Shown here piece after piece: positions 42,420 to 52,100 of a stretch of 64,000 nt of DNA. This stretch comes from CAYSRM01 sp964475205 (lineage in GTDB: Bacteria > Verrucomicrobiota > Kiritimatiellia > UBA8416 > CAYSRM01). Made by a program: the position numbers and the translations under genes. The notes beneath the pieces are model-generated. The model was given only the letters and a program-made list of their open reading frames with translations. It was not told the DNA's origin and searched no databases. Location: contig CAYYVQ010000003.1 in the NCBI GenBank assembly GCA_964475205.1, positions 37,394 through 101,393 on the forward strand, in the 5' to 3' direction. Numbering within the stretch: position 1 is the first letter of the stretch; the number at the start of each line of letters is the position of its first letter.

Positions 42420-43343
42420 ATGAAACTGATGCTTGCAAAAAAGAGGATGATCGTTGAATTGTTCATCATGGCCGCAGTTTTAATGACTGCGACCGGATGC
42501 CTTCAACTTGATTTGGCGGTTAAGATGCACAACAAGGATGGAGGCGCCACCGTGACCGAGCGTCTGCGTTTTTCCAAAGCCCTGCTTGATCTTGACCATG
42601 GATCGGGTTTGACCCGCCATATCAGTCGCGCAGGCGCTCAGTCCCGCATGAAGAATATGGGCAAGGGAGTGACCCTCAAAAGTCATGTGGAAGACAGGCT
42701 TCCGGACGGCAGCCGGGAAAGCGTGGCGGTTTATCGCATTCCCCATATAGAGGATTTGCGTTTACCAAATCCGTTCCTGCAAAACAGCAGACCCGGCCCT
42801 GCCTGCAAAATCAATATCAGACCCACATACAGTTCCAACAGGCGGTGGCAAATTGGAACCCTTACCATTGGCATGTCCAGAGTGGGGGCGGATAAGGATT
42901 CGGATTTCGAAAGCTCGGAAGCCTCTCCCGCCGAAACGCCTCTGGATCTGCAATTGTACCGTGATCTTAGTCCCATTATCGCTAATATGATGAAGGACTT
43001 TGAGGTCAAAATGACATTGACAGTTCCGGATCAGCCCGGCGGTCGCGGAAGGCAGTCAGGCGATCAAACCATAACCTTGCTGCATTTCAACGACAAGCAC
43101 ATGGACCGGTATGCCGAACCTTTTTTACAGAACGAGGAAGCTATGCTTGCCATGCTGCAGTTCAAGAATAGGGATGATGACATTCTGGAACACACCAAAA
43201 ATTTTCCGCGGAATCGACAAGTGCCGGTTTATCGTGGCCGACGCGCTCCGTATCATTCCGACGGCTTTCGAATTCACCCCACTGATTATTTATTTCAGAA
43301 ATATTTTGCGGGTCGTCCCAAGTCGGAAGGAGGGGACAAGTAA
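42420..43343 (+). CDS. Lipoprotein, second of the tandem paralogous pair
   Basis: A 307-residue paralogue of the preceding protein, with its own signal (MAAVLMTATGC) and the same ordered conserved blocks through to the shared ending GRPKSEGGDK. Insertions are concentrated between the LPNPF and ETPLDLQ blocks. GGAGGGG lies 13 bp before the ATG at 42420 and inside the end of the first gene, whose terminal codons (TCGGAAGGAGGGGACAAG) therefore double as the ribosome-binding site; the same terminal sequence is repeated at the end of this gene, showing that the duplication included it. Function unknown. Confidence 0.75.
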   Translation: MKLMLAKKRMIVELFIMAAVLMTATGCLQLDLAVKMHNKDGGATVTERLRFSKALLDLDHGSGLTRHISRAGAQSRMKNMGKGVTLKSHVEDRLPDGSRESVAVYRIPHIEDLRLPNPFLQNSRPGPACKINIRPTYSSNRRWQIGTLTIGMSRVGADKDSDFESSEASPAETPLDLQLYRDLSPIIANMMKDFEVKMTLTVPDQPGGRGRQSGDQTITLLHFNDKHMDRYAEPFLQNEEAMLAMLQFKNRDDDILEHTKNFPRNRQVPVYRGRRAPYHSDGFRIHPTDYLFQKYFAGRPKSEGGDK

Positions 43344-43403
43344 ACGGCACAGCGCAGTTATTCTTTACATCTTGATATGACATCCATATAGTTAAAAGTT
43401 TTT

Positions 43404-45605
43404 ATGACCTCATTTTTTACAAATCCCTTGATTCTAGCAGCGATTGCTCTTGTCGGCCTGCCATGGTTGATTGACTGGCTCTTCCGCAGACGCAAGCGCC
43501 AGGTGGAACTTCCCACTTTGCGTTTTATTCTTGATAACAAGGAACAGGAAAAGATCCGGCGGCAGGATAGAATCCTGATGCTTATCCGGGCGCTGGGCCT
43601 GCTTTTCCTGGTTCTGGCGCTTTCCCGGCCTGTCTTGCAGAAAGGGCTGATGGGCGGGACCAGGGAACGGAACATTATTATAGCTCTTGACGGCACAGGG
43701 AGCATGAACCAGCAGGTCGGATTGACGACGGCTTTCGGCATGGCACAGAAAAAAGCAGCGGACTTGATTCGGTCGCTGCCGGAAAAGACCACAGTGACGC
43801 TGCTGCATTTTGCCAACAGACCTGAATTTCTTTTTGAAAAAGAAGAAGACCTATATACGGCGGCAGCGAGAATAGAAGCGCTACGTTCGGGTCTTGGCAT
43901 TTGCCCGGCGAACAGAGCTCTGGAGAAAGTCCAGTCTTTCATTGAAAATACAAATCTAAAAAATCCCGAAGTATATATTTTCAGTGATTTTCAGAAGACA
44001 ACATGGAGCGGCAATGCCGGCGAAGGAGCACGTCTGATGAATAAAATCAGCAATGCCGGCAAGCTGTTCATGGTCGATGTGGGAGGAGATGTCGAGTTCA
44101 ACTACGTTGTCACTGATTTTATGCCGGATGACAAGGTTATCACCACGGACATGCCGGTTGATTTTGAAGCGAATATCCGAATTTGGGGAGAGCCGGACAC
44201 TGATAGCGGAGACTCGGGGGCCACTCTGGCTTTTATTGTCGACGGCGTAAAGAAGGATGTGCGGGAGATCGACCCGGAGAGGACCGAGCAGGTTGTGAAA
44301 TTCAAACACAAGTTTTTGAATTCCGGCGAACACCTGGCCGAAGTCGTTCTCGAGGGGGACAATCATCATATTGACAATAACCGCAAATATCTCGCTACTG
44401 TACCCCAGAGCTTCAAAGTGCTGATCCTTGACGACAAGGCTGAAATTGAAAACGAAAGAGGGGTTGTTACCAGAGGGCCGGACGTTGATTTTGAGAGTTC
44501 GTTTCTTTCCCTTGCCCTTGATCCGCCTACACACTCCGGCATGGAGCGGGTATCGCGTTTTACGTCCAAGGTTATTCATCCTGTCCGCATAACCTACGAG
44601 AACCTCGAGGAATATCCGCTGATTATCATGACCCAGACTCGGAGTTTGACCGAGGTTCTGGCAGGCAATCTTTATCAGTATGTGGCAGGAGGCGGGAATC
44701 TATGGGTCTTTTCAGGGCCTGACGTGAATGTGTACGAATACAACAAGCTCCTGTATAACGAGGGAAAAGGTGTTCTGCCGTGTAAAATCGAAACTAAAGA
44801 AACTGACGGAAAAAATGGCGCGGCTGAAATCAGCTTTGAGCAATCCGGGCCATTCTCAGCTACCGGCCTTGGCGCAGCCGGAACCAGTGCAGCCGGCGTA
44901 CTGAAATATTCCGGGATTACGCCCGCTGAAAATGCCAGGGTCATGCTTTCGCTTTCCGACGGTACGCCTCTGACTGTGGGAAAAACGATTGGACGTGGAC
45001 GCGCTGTATTTACCGCCACTACAGCAGGGATCAGATGGAGTCATTTCCCGGCTGCTCCGGAGTTTCCTGTCTTTGTTCAGTCCGTAGTGCGCGATCTTGT
45101 TGGAAATCCGGATCGGACCGTTAATCTGGAAACCGCCGATGTGTTTCGGCAGCCGGTTTACGTTAGCAAGCGGCACCTGCTTTTGCAGAAACCGGACGGC
45201 AGCAAGACGCGATTGACGCCTTCTGCTGTCGGGGACAGCGAGGACGACTTCGAGGTTTCCTTTGCCGATACGGTGCAACATGGAGTCTACCAGATTGTTG
45301 AGGCGCCTTCGGGCGCAGTGCCAAGGCGCAAGTTTGTCGTGAACCAGGCTGCAGGAGAAAGCGAACTGAAATCTCTTTCGGAAGAGGAATGCAGGAATAT
45401 GTTTACCGGCAGCGATTGGCACTGGATTGCTCCCGAGGTATCGCTGTCGGATACTGCGGCCAGGCTGTATTCTGTTACAGAATTTTCGTCATGGCTGCTT
45501 TGGATACTGGTTTTCGTTTTGTGTCTGGAGACCTTTCTTGCGGCTCGATACGGAAGGCGACGAAGCATTGTTAGAGCGCCCACGGAAGGGGAGGTGTCTG
45601 AATGA
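43404..45605 (+). CDS. BatA-type membrane protein with VWA domain
   Basis: A 733-residue protein. The N-terminus FFTNPLILAAIALVGLPWLIDWLFRRRKRQVELPTLRFI is the BatA/aerotolerance-regulator helix, and a second helix covers 59-78 (RALGLLFLVLALSRPV). The VWA domain follows; its MIDAS is D96-G-T-G-S100, where Thr replaces the usual middle Ser. A class-I glutamine amidotransferase-like Rossmann part (PLIIMTQTRSL...GGGNLWVFSGPD) lies at about 395-445. A final helix is near residue 700 (FSSWLLWILVFVLCLETFL). It is inner-membrane anchored with the VWA domain most likely in the periplasm. The stop overlaps the next start by 4 bp. Confidence 0.85.
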   Translation: MTSFFTNPLILAAIALVGLPWLIDWLFRRRKRQVELPTLRFILDNKEQEKIRRQDRILMLIRALGLLFLVLALSRPVLQKGLMGGTRERNIIIALDGTGSMNQQVGLTTAFGMAQKKAADLIRSLPEKTTVTLLHFANRPEFLFEKEEDLYTAAARIEALRSGLGICPANRALEKVQSFIENTNLKNPEVYIFSDFQKTTWSGNAGEGARLMNKISNAGKLFMVDVGGDVEFNYVVTDFMPDDKVITTDMPVDFEANIRIWGEPDTDSGDSGATLAFIVDGVKKDVREIDPERTEQVVKFKHKFLNSGEHLAEVVLEGDNHHIDNNRKYLATVPQSFKVLILDDKAEIENERGVVTRGPDVDFESSFLSLALDPPTHSGMERVSRFTSKVIHPVRITYENLEEYPLIIMTQTRSLTEVLAGNLYQYVAGGGNLWVFSGPDVNVYEYNKLLYNEGKGVLPCKIETKETDGKNGAAEISFEQSGPFSATGLGAAGTSAAGVLKYSGITPAENARVMLSLSDGTPLTVGKTIGRGRAVFTATTAGIRWSHFPAAPEFPVFVQSVVRDLVGNPDRTVNLETADVFRQPVYVSKRHLLLQKPDGSKTRLTPSAVGDSEDDFEVSFADTVQHGVYQIVEAPSGAVPRRKFVVNQAAGESELKSLSEEECRNMFTGSDWHWIAPEVSLSDTAARLYSVTEFSSWLLWILVFVLCLETFLAARYGRRRSIVRAPTEGEVSE

Positions 45606-47944
45606 GGCTGACCATGATGACAGGCGAACTTCTTATGGGACTGCTGCTGGTGCTCGGTGTAGTTCTCTCGTTTCTATATCTTTACCTGTACCGGGTTGAG
45701 GCAAGAGGCGCCAGGCAGCTTACACGGCGCCAAAGACATTTGCTTTGGGCGTTGCGCGTGATGGTGGCGCTGCTTGCGCTCATAGCGCTTGCCAGACCGG
45801 CAGTTCGACTGGAAAAAGTCAGGGAACTGCCGCCGGTTACGGCTTTTCTGGTTGATGATTCCAAGAGTATGTCGTTCCCGGCCACACGTGACAATCCGCT
45901 GGTCAGGGAGATGCCGGGCGCCGACCAGAAACGAATCGACGTTTCAAGGCATGTGTTGGAAGACCTTCAGTCTGAACTGACGCTGAGACAGCCGGTCAAG
46001 GTGTTTACTTTTTCCGATACGACAGCTATTCACAAGGAGTTGCCGGTACGTGAGAAGAAAGATATTCCGGCGCTGACCAGACGCGAAATTTTTCCCGATG
46101 AGCCGGTCCCGGCCGGAGAATACAGCAATATCGGAGACTCTGTTCTGGACGTGTTGCGCGATTTATCCGGCAACAAGATATCCGGGCTTATACTGATGAC
46201 CGACGGACGGCAGACAGGTGGTAAAGATATTGATGTAGCGCTTCGACAGGCGAGTTCGGCGGGAGTTCCCGTTCACACTATTGTAACCGGAACCGAAAAC
46301 CCCCTGCGGGATTTGCGGATCGACCAGGTCAACGTAGGAAACGAGGCGAGCCTGGGCGATGTGCTTATCTTTGACGTTAAAGTGATGAACCAGATAAGGG
46401 ATACTTTGGAAACCGAACTTTCATTGTATGAAGAAGGCGAAAAGATTGTGTCCAAGTCCGTATCTCTGGAGCGGGGAGAAAACCACGTTTCCATTGCCAT
46501 GATACCGGAAAACGAAGGCACCCGGAAATTTACCTTGAAATTGCCTGTATACCGCGACGAGGTGAATTCTGAAAATAATGAAGCTGTGATGCATGTCAAG
46601 ATTGTCAAGAAGACGCTCCGCGTTATCATGATAGCCAGCAAGCCCACCCGCGAGTATCTGTATATGGTTCCTGCGCTGCTGCGCGACCCGATTGTTGAGC
46701 TTTCGAGTTTTCTCCAGTCCAGCGATATTGATTATATCCAGCAGGGAAACAGGAACATCGAACGATTACCTGAGACTGTGGACGGATGGTCAAAATTCGA
46801 TGTGGTTATACTCTTTGACGCAAATCCGAACCAGTTGAGTTCACAGCAGGTAGCGGCCATGGAAAACACCGTGAGAAAAGGCGGCGGCATGGTTATTGTG
46901 GCAGGCCGCAATTACAGCCTTGCCAAATTTGTTCAGATTCATGCCGTTAAGATCCGCAACCTTCTTCCGGTTGATATCAACAAGAATATTATGCACGATC
47001 ATTTTAAGCAATTTTCAGAACCTTTCGGGGCCGAGCGCACAGCGCTGGGAAAAGGGCATCCGATCATGATGGCAGCAGGGGATGAAAATCTTAATGAAAG
47101 AGTATGGGAAACATTTCCGGAATTTTACTGGCGTCATCCAGTTGAACATGTGAAGCCTGGCGCGGTATCTCTGCTGGAGGAAAGCGATGCCGATGGAAAG
47201 GACGGCGGCAGCACATGCCTTATGGCCATACAGCGATATGGAGAAGGCTCAGTCTTTTATTCCGGGATTAATTCTTTATGGCGCTGGCGATATCCATACG
47301 AGAGTTTTGATTACGACCGGTTATGGGTTCGGATCATCCGCTACATGGGAGAGACCAGGCTTAAAGGGACCCAGCAGCAGGTGGCGCTGGATACAGACAA
47401 TACCGTTTATGCGCCGGGCGAAAGAGTTGAAATTCGCCTGAGAATACTTGATCCGGCTTTAATGGCGCAGATCCAGGGAATGCCGCTTTATGCTTCGGTT
47501 TCTAGCGAAAAGGACGAAAGACGCATGGTTAGGCTTAAACCCGATCCGGGCGGCGAAATGATCTACCGGGGCGATTATACGGTTCGGCGGGTGGGCAGCA
47601 AACTGGTCAATTGCCGGCAGAGCGCGCCTGAATCCGATACCGAGGCCAAGGCTCTTTTTGATGTTGATCACAGTTTTATGGTGCGTATGCAATCATTGGA
47701 GGAGAAGGATACAAGCGCCGATCTTGCGGCAATGCAAAGGCTCGCCTCTGATACGGGAGGCGAATATTTTGACTATCGTAATATGAGAGAAGTGTCGAAG
47801 CTGGTTGAATCAATACCCGATGATCCTCAGCGCATCAGTGAACTTGTCCAGATTGAAGTCTGGGACGGAGTCATCTTTCTGATTCTGTTTGTTTTCCTGA
47901 TTTCGAGTGAATGGTGCCTGCGTAAATACTGGGGGCTTTTATGA
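45602..47944 (+). CDS. Second membrane VWA protein with glutamine-amidotransferase-like domain
   Basis: A 780-residue protein. Two N-terminal helices (8-30 and 48-65, ending ARPAVRLEKVRELPPVTAFLVDDSKSM) precede a VWA domain with intact MIDAS D85-D-S-K-S89. A beta-sandwich segment (about 235-330) is followed by a GATase1-like fold (VVILFDANPNQLSSQQVAAMENTVRKGGGMVIVAGR, about 398-440). A C-terminal helix (VIFLILFVFLISSEWCL) gives the typical BatA/BatB-like topology. Similar two-VWA arrangements occur in planctomycete and lentisphaere MoxR loci. ATGA overlaps tie it to both neighbours, implying near-equimolar synthesis. Confidence 0.82.
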   Translation: MRLTMMTGELLMGLLLVLGVVLSFLYLYLYRVEARGARQLTRRQRHLLWALRVMVALLALIALARPAVRLEKVRELPPVTAFLVDDSKSMSFPATRDNPLVREMPGADQKRIDVSRHVLEDLQSELTLRQPVKVFTFSDTTAIHKELPVREKKDIPALTRREIFPDEPVPAGEYSNIGDSVLDVLRDLSGNKISGLILMTDGRQTGGKDIDVALRQASSAGVPVHTIVTGTENPLRDLRIDQVNVGNEASLGDVLIFDVKVMNQIRDTLETELSLYEEGEKIVSKSVSLERGENHVSIAMIPENEGTRKFTLKLPVYRDEVNSENNEAVMHVKIVKKTLRVIMIASKPTREYLYMVPALLRDPIVELSSFLQSSDIDYIQQGNRNIERLPETVDGWSKFDVVILFDANPNQLSSQQVAAMENTVRKGGGMVIVAGRNYSLAKFVQIHAVKIRNLLPVDINKNIMHDHFKQFSEPFGAERTALGKGHPIMMAAGDENLNERVWETFPEFYWRHPVEHVKPGAVSLLEESDADGKDGGSTCLMAIQRYGEGSVFYSGINSLWRWRYPYESFDYDRLWVRIIRYMGETRLKGTQQQVALDTDNTVYAPGERVEIRLRILDPALMAQIQGMPLYASVSSEKDERRMVRLKPDPGGEMIYRGDYTVRRVGSKLVNCRQSAPESDTEAKALFDVDHSFMVRMQSLEEKDTSADLAAMQRLASDTGGEYFDYRNMREVSKLVESIPDDPQRISELVQIEVWDGVIFLILFVFLISSEWCLRKYWGLL

Positions 47945-49155
47945 TGACAATACTCAATCGACTTTATTGTGCAGGCCTGGTTGTTGCTGTTCTTGCTGGT
48001 CTCAGCCTCGGGGCTCTGGCAGATGAAGAAAGGGAAGATAAAGAATCAACCGGGAAGGAACCTGAAAAGAAACTGGCCAGGGAAGAGAATCTGTCGGACC
48101 GGCTTCTTCGCCAGAAAGAGGAGGCCAGGGGGCCGACATTTGTCGGAAAGGATCCTGCGTTTCTGGTACTTCCAAGAATGACCGAACGCAGCACAATGCC
48201 CCGGCAGCTTCTTACGCCCGAGGTCCTGAAGATGAAAGAAAAGGCGCTGGAATTTCTTGTTGCAAGCCAGAATGCATCGGGCGCATGGTCGGACCCGCAA
48301 TATCCGGGCAATACCGGGGTCACAGCCCTGGCATGTCTTGGGCTTATGGCCGAGGGAAGCCGGCCCAATATCGGGCGCTTCGGAAAAGAAATCACGGATG
48401 CAGTTGATTTTCTTATCAAAAACGCAGGTGAGAATGGAATTATTGCAGGAAAAGGGAGCAATAAATACGGCCCCATGTATGAGCATCTCTACTCTACCCT
48501 GGCTCTTCTTATGGCATATGGCGAAGTCCCGGCCCGGCCCCAGGTGAAGGAGATAATTTCCAGGGCGCTTCAGGCTATCAACGAAAGTCAGAAACTGGAT
48601 GGGGGCTGGAGGTACCAGTATTCCACGGAAGGACAGAGCGATATGTCCGTCACATCGACCGCACTGTGGGTTCTCAGGACAGCCAAGAAATCCGGCTTTA
48701 CCGTTTCTTCGGAGAGCATCAAACGCGGCGTTGAGTACATTGAAAATTGCGCTCTTCCGGATGGAACGTTCCGGTACAGGTATTGGGGCATTCATTCTTC
48801 GGCCCGGCTCGGCGGAGCAGCGGTTGTTTCTCTTTGCAACCAGGGGGATGTCGACAACATTCTGATCCCCAACGCCATGAATAGGATAGACTACGAATAT
48901 CGCCGTTACACTGTTGATGATCTCCGAAAGCGCAGATATTTTATCTACGGATGTTTCTATGCCAGCCTTGCAACATATGTTTCAGGAGACGACTACTGGG
49001 TTCCCTGGTTCAAAAAAATGACGAAGGTTTTCAAGGCAATGCAGCGCGAAGACGGGGAGTTTACCGATGAATATGAAAACGTGATCTATCCCACTGCGCT
49101 GGCGGCAATTGTGCTGCAGGCCCCGTATGGCTATCTGCCAATCTATGAGAGGTGA
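47941..49155 (+). CDS. Secreted alpha/alpha-toroid (prenyltransferase/squalene-cyclase-like) protein
   Basis: A 404-residue protein with signal peptide (LNRLYCAGLVVAVLAGLSLGALA). Residues about 95-395 contain repeats of the terpene-cyclase type, e.g. ALEFLVASQNASGAWSDPQYPGNTGVTALACLGLMA, ALQAINESQKLDGGWRYQYST and YIENCALPDGTFRYRYWGIHSSARLGGAAVVSL. No DxDD acid motif was found, so squalene cyclisation is unlikely; the fold is common in secreted planctomycete proteins of unknown function. A charged linker (DEEREDKESTGKEPEKK) follows the signal. The start overlaps the preceding stop by 4 bp and the stop is 6 bp before the next start. Confidence 0.78.
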   Translation: MMTILNRLYCAGLVVAVLAGLSLGALADEEREDKESTGKEPEKKLAREENLSDRLLRQKEEARGPTFVGKDPAFLVLPRMTERSTMPRQLLTPEVLKMKEKALEFLVASQNASGAWSDPQYPGNTGVTALACLGLMAEGSRPNIGRFGKEITDAVDFLIKNAGENGIIAGKGSNKYGPMYEHLYSTLALLMAYGEVPARPQVKEIISRALQAINESQKLDGGWRYQYSTEGQSDMSVTSTALWVLRTAKKSGFTVSSESIKRGVEYIENCALPDGTFRYRYWGIHSSARLGGAAVVSLCNQGDVDNILIPNAMNRIDYEYRRYTVDDLRKRRYFIYGCFYASLATYVSGDDYWVPWFKKMTKVFKAMQREDGEFTDEYENVIYPTALAAIVLQAPYGYLPIYER

Positions 49156-49161
49156 TGATTA

Positions 49162-52100
49162 ATGAGCTCTAGAGAGACCAGAAATTTATGCGCCGTGTTC
49201 AGAAAGCGCCTACGGACTATTCTGTTCTGTTCAGGCGCTGCCAGAATGATAATCACATTTCTGGCGCTTCTCTCGCTTTTCCTTTTCATGGATTGGTGGC
49301 TGCATTTTGGAACAGTTATCAGGACGGCTCTTCTGCTGATCTTTCTAGGCGCGCTGGGGAGCGTTGCATGGTTTACAATGGCCAAATCGCTCCGGCGGAA
49401 GTGGTCCGACAGGCAGATTCTTTCCTATATGGATTCCGTGCTTCCCGAGGAAGACGCAGTGGCGCTCGAATATTACGAGCTCATGAGTCAGGATGGCATC
49501 CAGGAGGCGGAGAGCGAAATCGGCCGTTCACTTGCAGAACGGGCGAAAAACGATGTGCGGCCATTGGTTCAAAAGGCTGAAAACGTTGGTTTCTTCCGTT
49601 TCCGCTCGGTAAAAAGATGGGCTTTAGGCGCAGCCGTATTGGCGCTCTTATTTATTGCCTTTTCGATACCGCTGCAGAACTATCTGCTGGTTGGATGTAA
49701 GAGATTTTTTAATCCTTTTTCCATGGCACGCTGGCCTCACAAGACCACAATTACTTTGCAGCCTCCGGAAAAAGGATGGACAATACCGCAGTTCGAGTCC
49801 CTTACTATAAACGCTGAACTCAGCGGTATGGTGCCGCCGGATGTTACCATGGCCTACAAGGGAGAAAACACAGGTTACTGGATCAAGGAGAAATTGCATG
49901 TCGGCGAGGACAATTCTGTCGAGTATGTTTTTGAGGAGGTCGGCGAGCCATTGGAGTTTTACCTTGCAGGCGGCGATTTCGAGACATTTCCTCAGAAAAT
50001 TGACATCATCCAGCGTCCTTACATAAAAGAAATTACCGTCGATTATGATTTCCCATCTTATGCCGGCATACCGGACAAGAAGGAAAAAGGGGGGCAGATA
50101 TACGGTCTGGAAGGCACCACGGTTCGCATCGAATTTTCAATGTCCATGCCCCTCGACAAGGCTCTGTTTATTATGGAAGGAGAAGAGCCTGAAGAGCTTG
50201 AAAAGCAAAGCGACATCCTTTTTGAAAAGACAATGGTGTTGGCAAAGGACGGGACTTATAAGATCCAGCTTTATGAAAAGAATGGGTTCAGAGAAGCCCG
50301 TCCCGAGGAGTACAGTATCCGGGTCATCCCCGATAACCCGCCGGAGGTTCAAATGCTTGATCCCGGCCGCGACATGGTTGCGACCCGGAGGGCAAGTGTG
50401 GATATCCAATTTGAGGTCAGCGACGACTTCGGGCTCGATCGGGTTGCATTTGTCTACCAGGTGGACGGGAAGAAGGAAAAAGTTCTTTCCGACAAGATTA
50501 CAGGACCCGTTCCGCAGTCAGGACGGAGCAGCAGAGCAAAGTTTACTTGGGACCTAAAGGACATCGAACTTCCGGAGTCGGGGCTTTTGACGTATCATGT
50601 TGCTGTGCAGGACATCAATCCCACCGGCCGGGGCAAGGTCAAGTCCTCGGAGTACCGGATCAATCTGCTCAAACCAAGCGAATTCCATCGGCGCGCTATT
50701 GAACAGACCAAGCGGCTGGAGACTGAGGCGCGAATTGCATGGGAAAATCAACTGGAGGCCTGGGACACCGCCGGGGAGTGGCAAGAGAAGGGTACTGGCA
50801 AGGAAGACGACGAGTTGTGGATAAAGATGAACGACAAACAAGGCATGGCCATCCGGGCGGCCAGGGCCGTCATGATGCAGCTTACGGACCTTACAGAAAA
50901 GTATACTCGAAATAATATGTCCAAGGAATTCATGTCGGTCCGGCTTGGAGTGATAAAAGATATCATAAATAATGTTACAACCGAAATTCACCCTGGTATC
51001 GACAGCGTTGTTAAATCTACCCGGCCGGAGACTGCCGCCGATTCGATTGAAGGAAAGCTGAAGCAAACCAGGGAAAATGCGGTTTCGAAATTCAGAGACG
51101 ATCAGAAGTCAGCGGTTCTATATATGGAGCGAATGCTTAAACAACTTTTCGACTGGCGCGACCTGCAGGTTACTGTTGTGCGTTCTACTCTTCTGCACGA
51201 AGAACAACAGGAAGTGATGCAACAGACTCAGAAAATTGCCCCGAACTTTATCGGCCTGGAGATAGAGGATATTTCGGACGAGGATCAGGATGTTCTACTT
51301 ACGCTTGGAAAACGCCAACAGACGATATTTGACGTGGAAACAGAACTCGAAAATCAGTTGACATATATGAAGTTCAAGGCCGGCAAGCAGAAGCGGGTAA
51401 CGATTCAGCGTCCACTGGAGACTGCTTACAAGGTGCTTCGGGACAGACGGGTAAATGATAATCTGAAAAAATCCGCGCAGATGATACGCAACAACCAGCC
51501 TTACCAGATTATCCGCAACCAGAAAGACGCGCTCCATGCCCTTGATATTGTCAAGGGCGGGCTTATTATGGCCGGACAGAAGGTTGAGTCTGATCCGGAA
51601 ATAAAACTGGCAATGACACCCAATAGAGATCTGGGAGAGATCGAGATGGGTGCGGAAACCGAAGTTGCGCAAAAAGACACCGAAAAAGACGAGAAAGACG
51701 AGGGCGTTGAAGATGTGGAAGGCCGGGCTGCACAGATGCCTTCGGCAGAAGAATTGCTCGCTGCGCTTCCTACAGGATCGGATGTTCTTTCACAGGCCAT
51801 GAATATTGCCTATGAGCTGCAGGATATCGTGCATGCGCGAACAGAATATCTTTCCAAAAATAGTTCTGAAAAGGAGATGCCGCGTTACGTCAGATTGAAG
51901 AAAGGCATTATCGGTCGTTACCAGTCCAGCGCAATAGAGGCGCTTGACCGCGCAATCAAAGAAGCCAAAGAGAAAGAGGACAGTGACTTCCTTCAGGTGG
52001 CTCTTAAGTTGGTTCGACAGGACTTCCTTCAATCTGATAAGCTGGTTGACAGCGGGGTGTATGAGCCGGGCGTTCAGCAGATCCAGGCTGATTCTATCGA

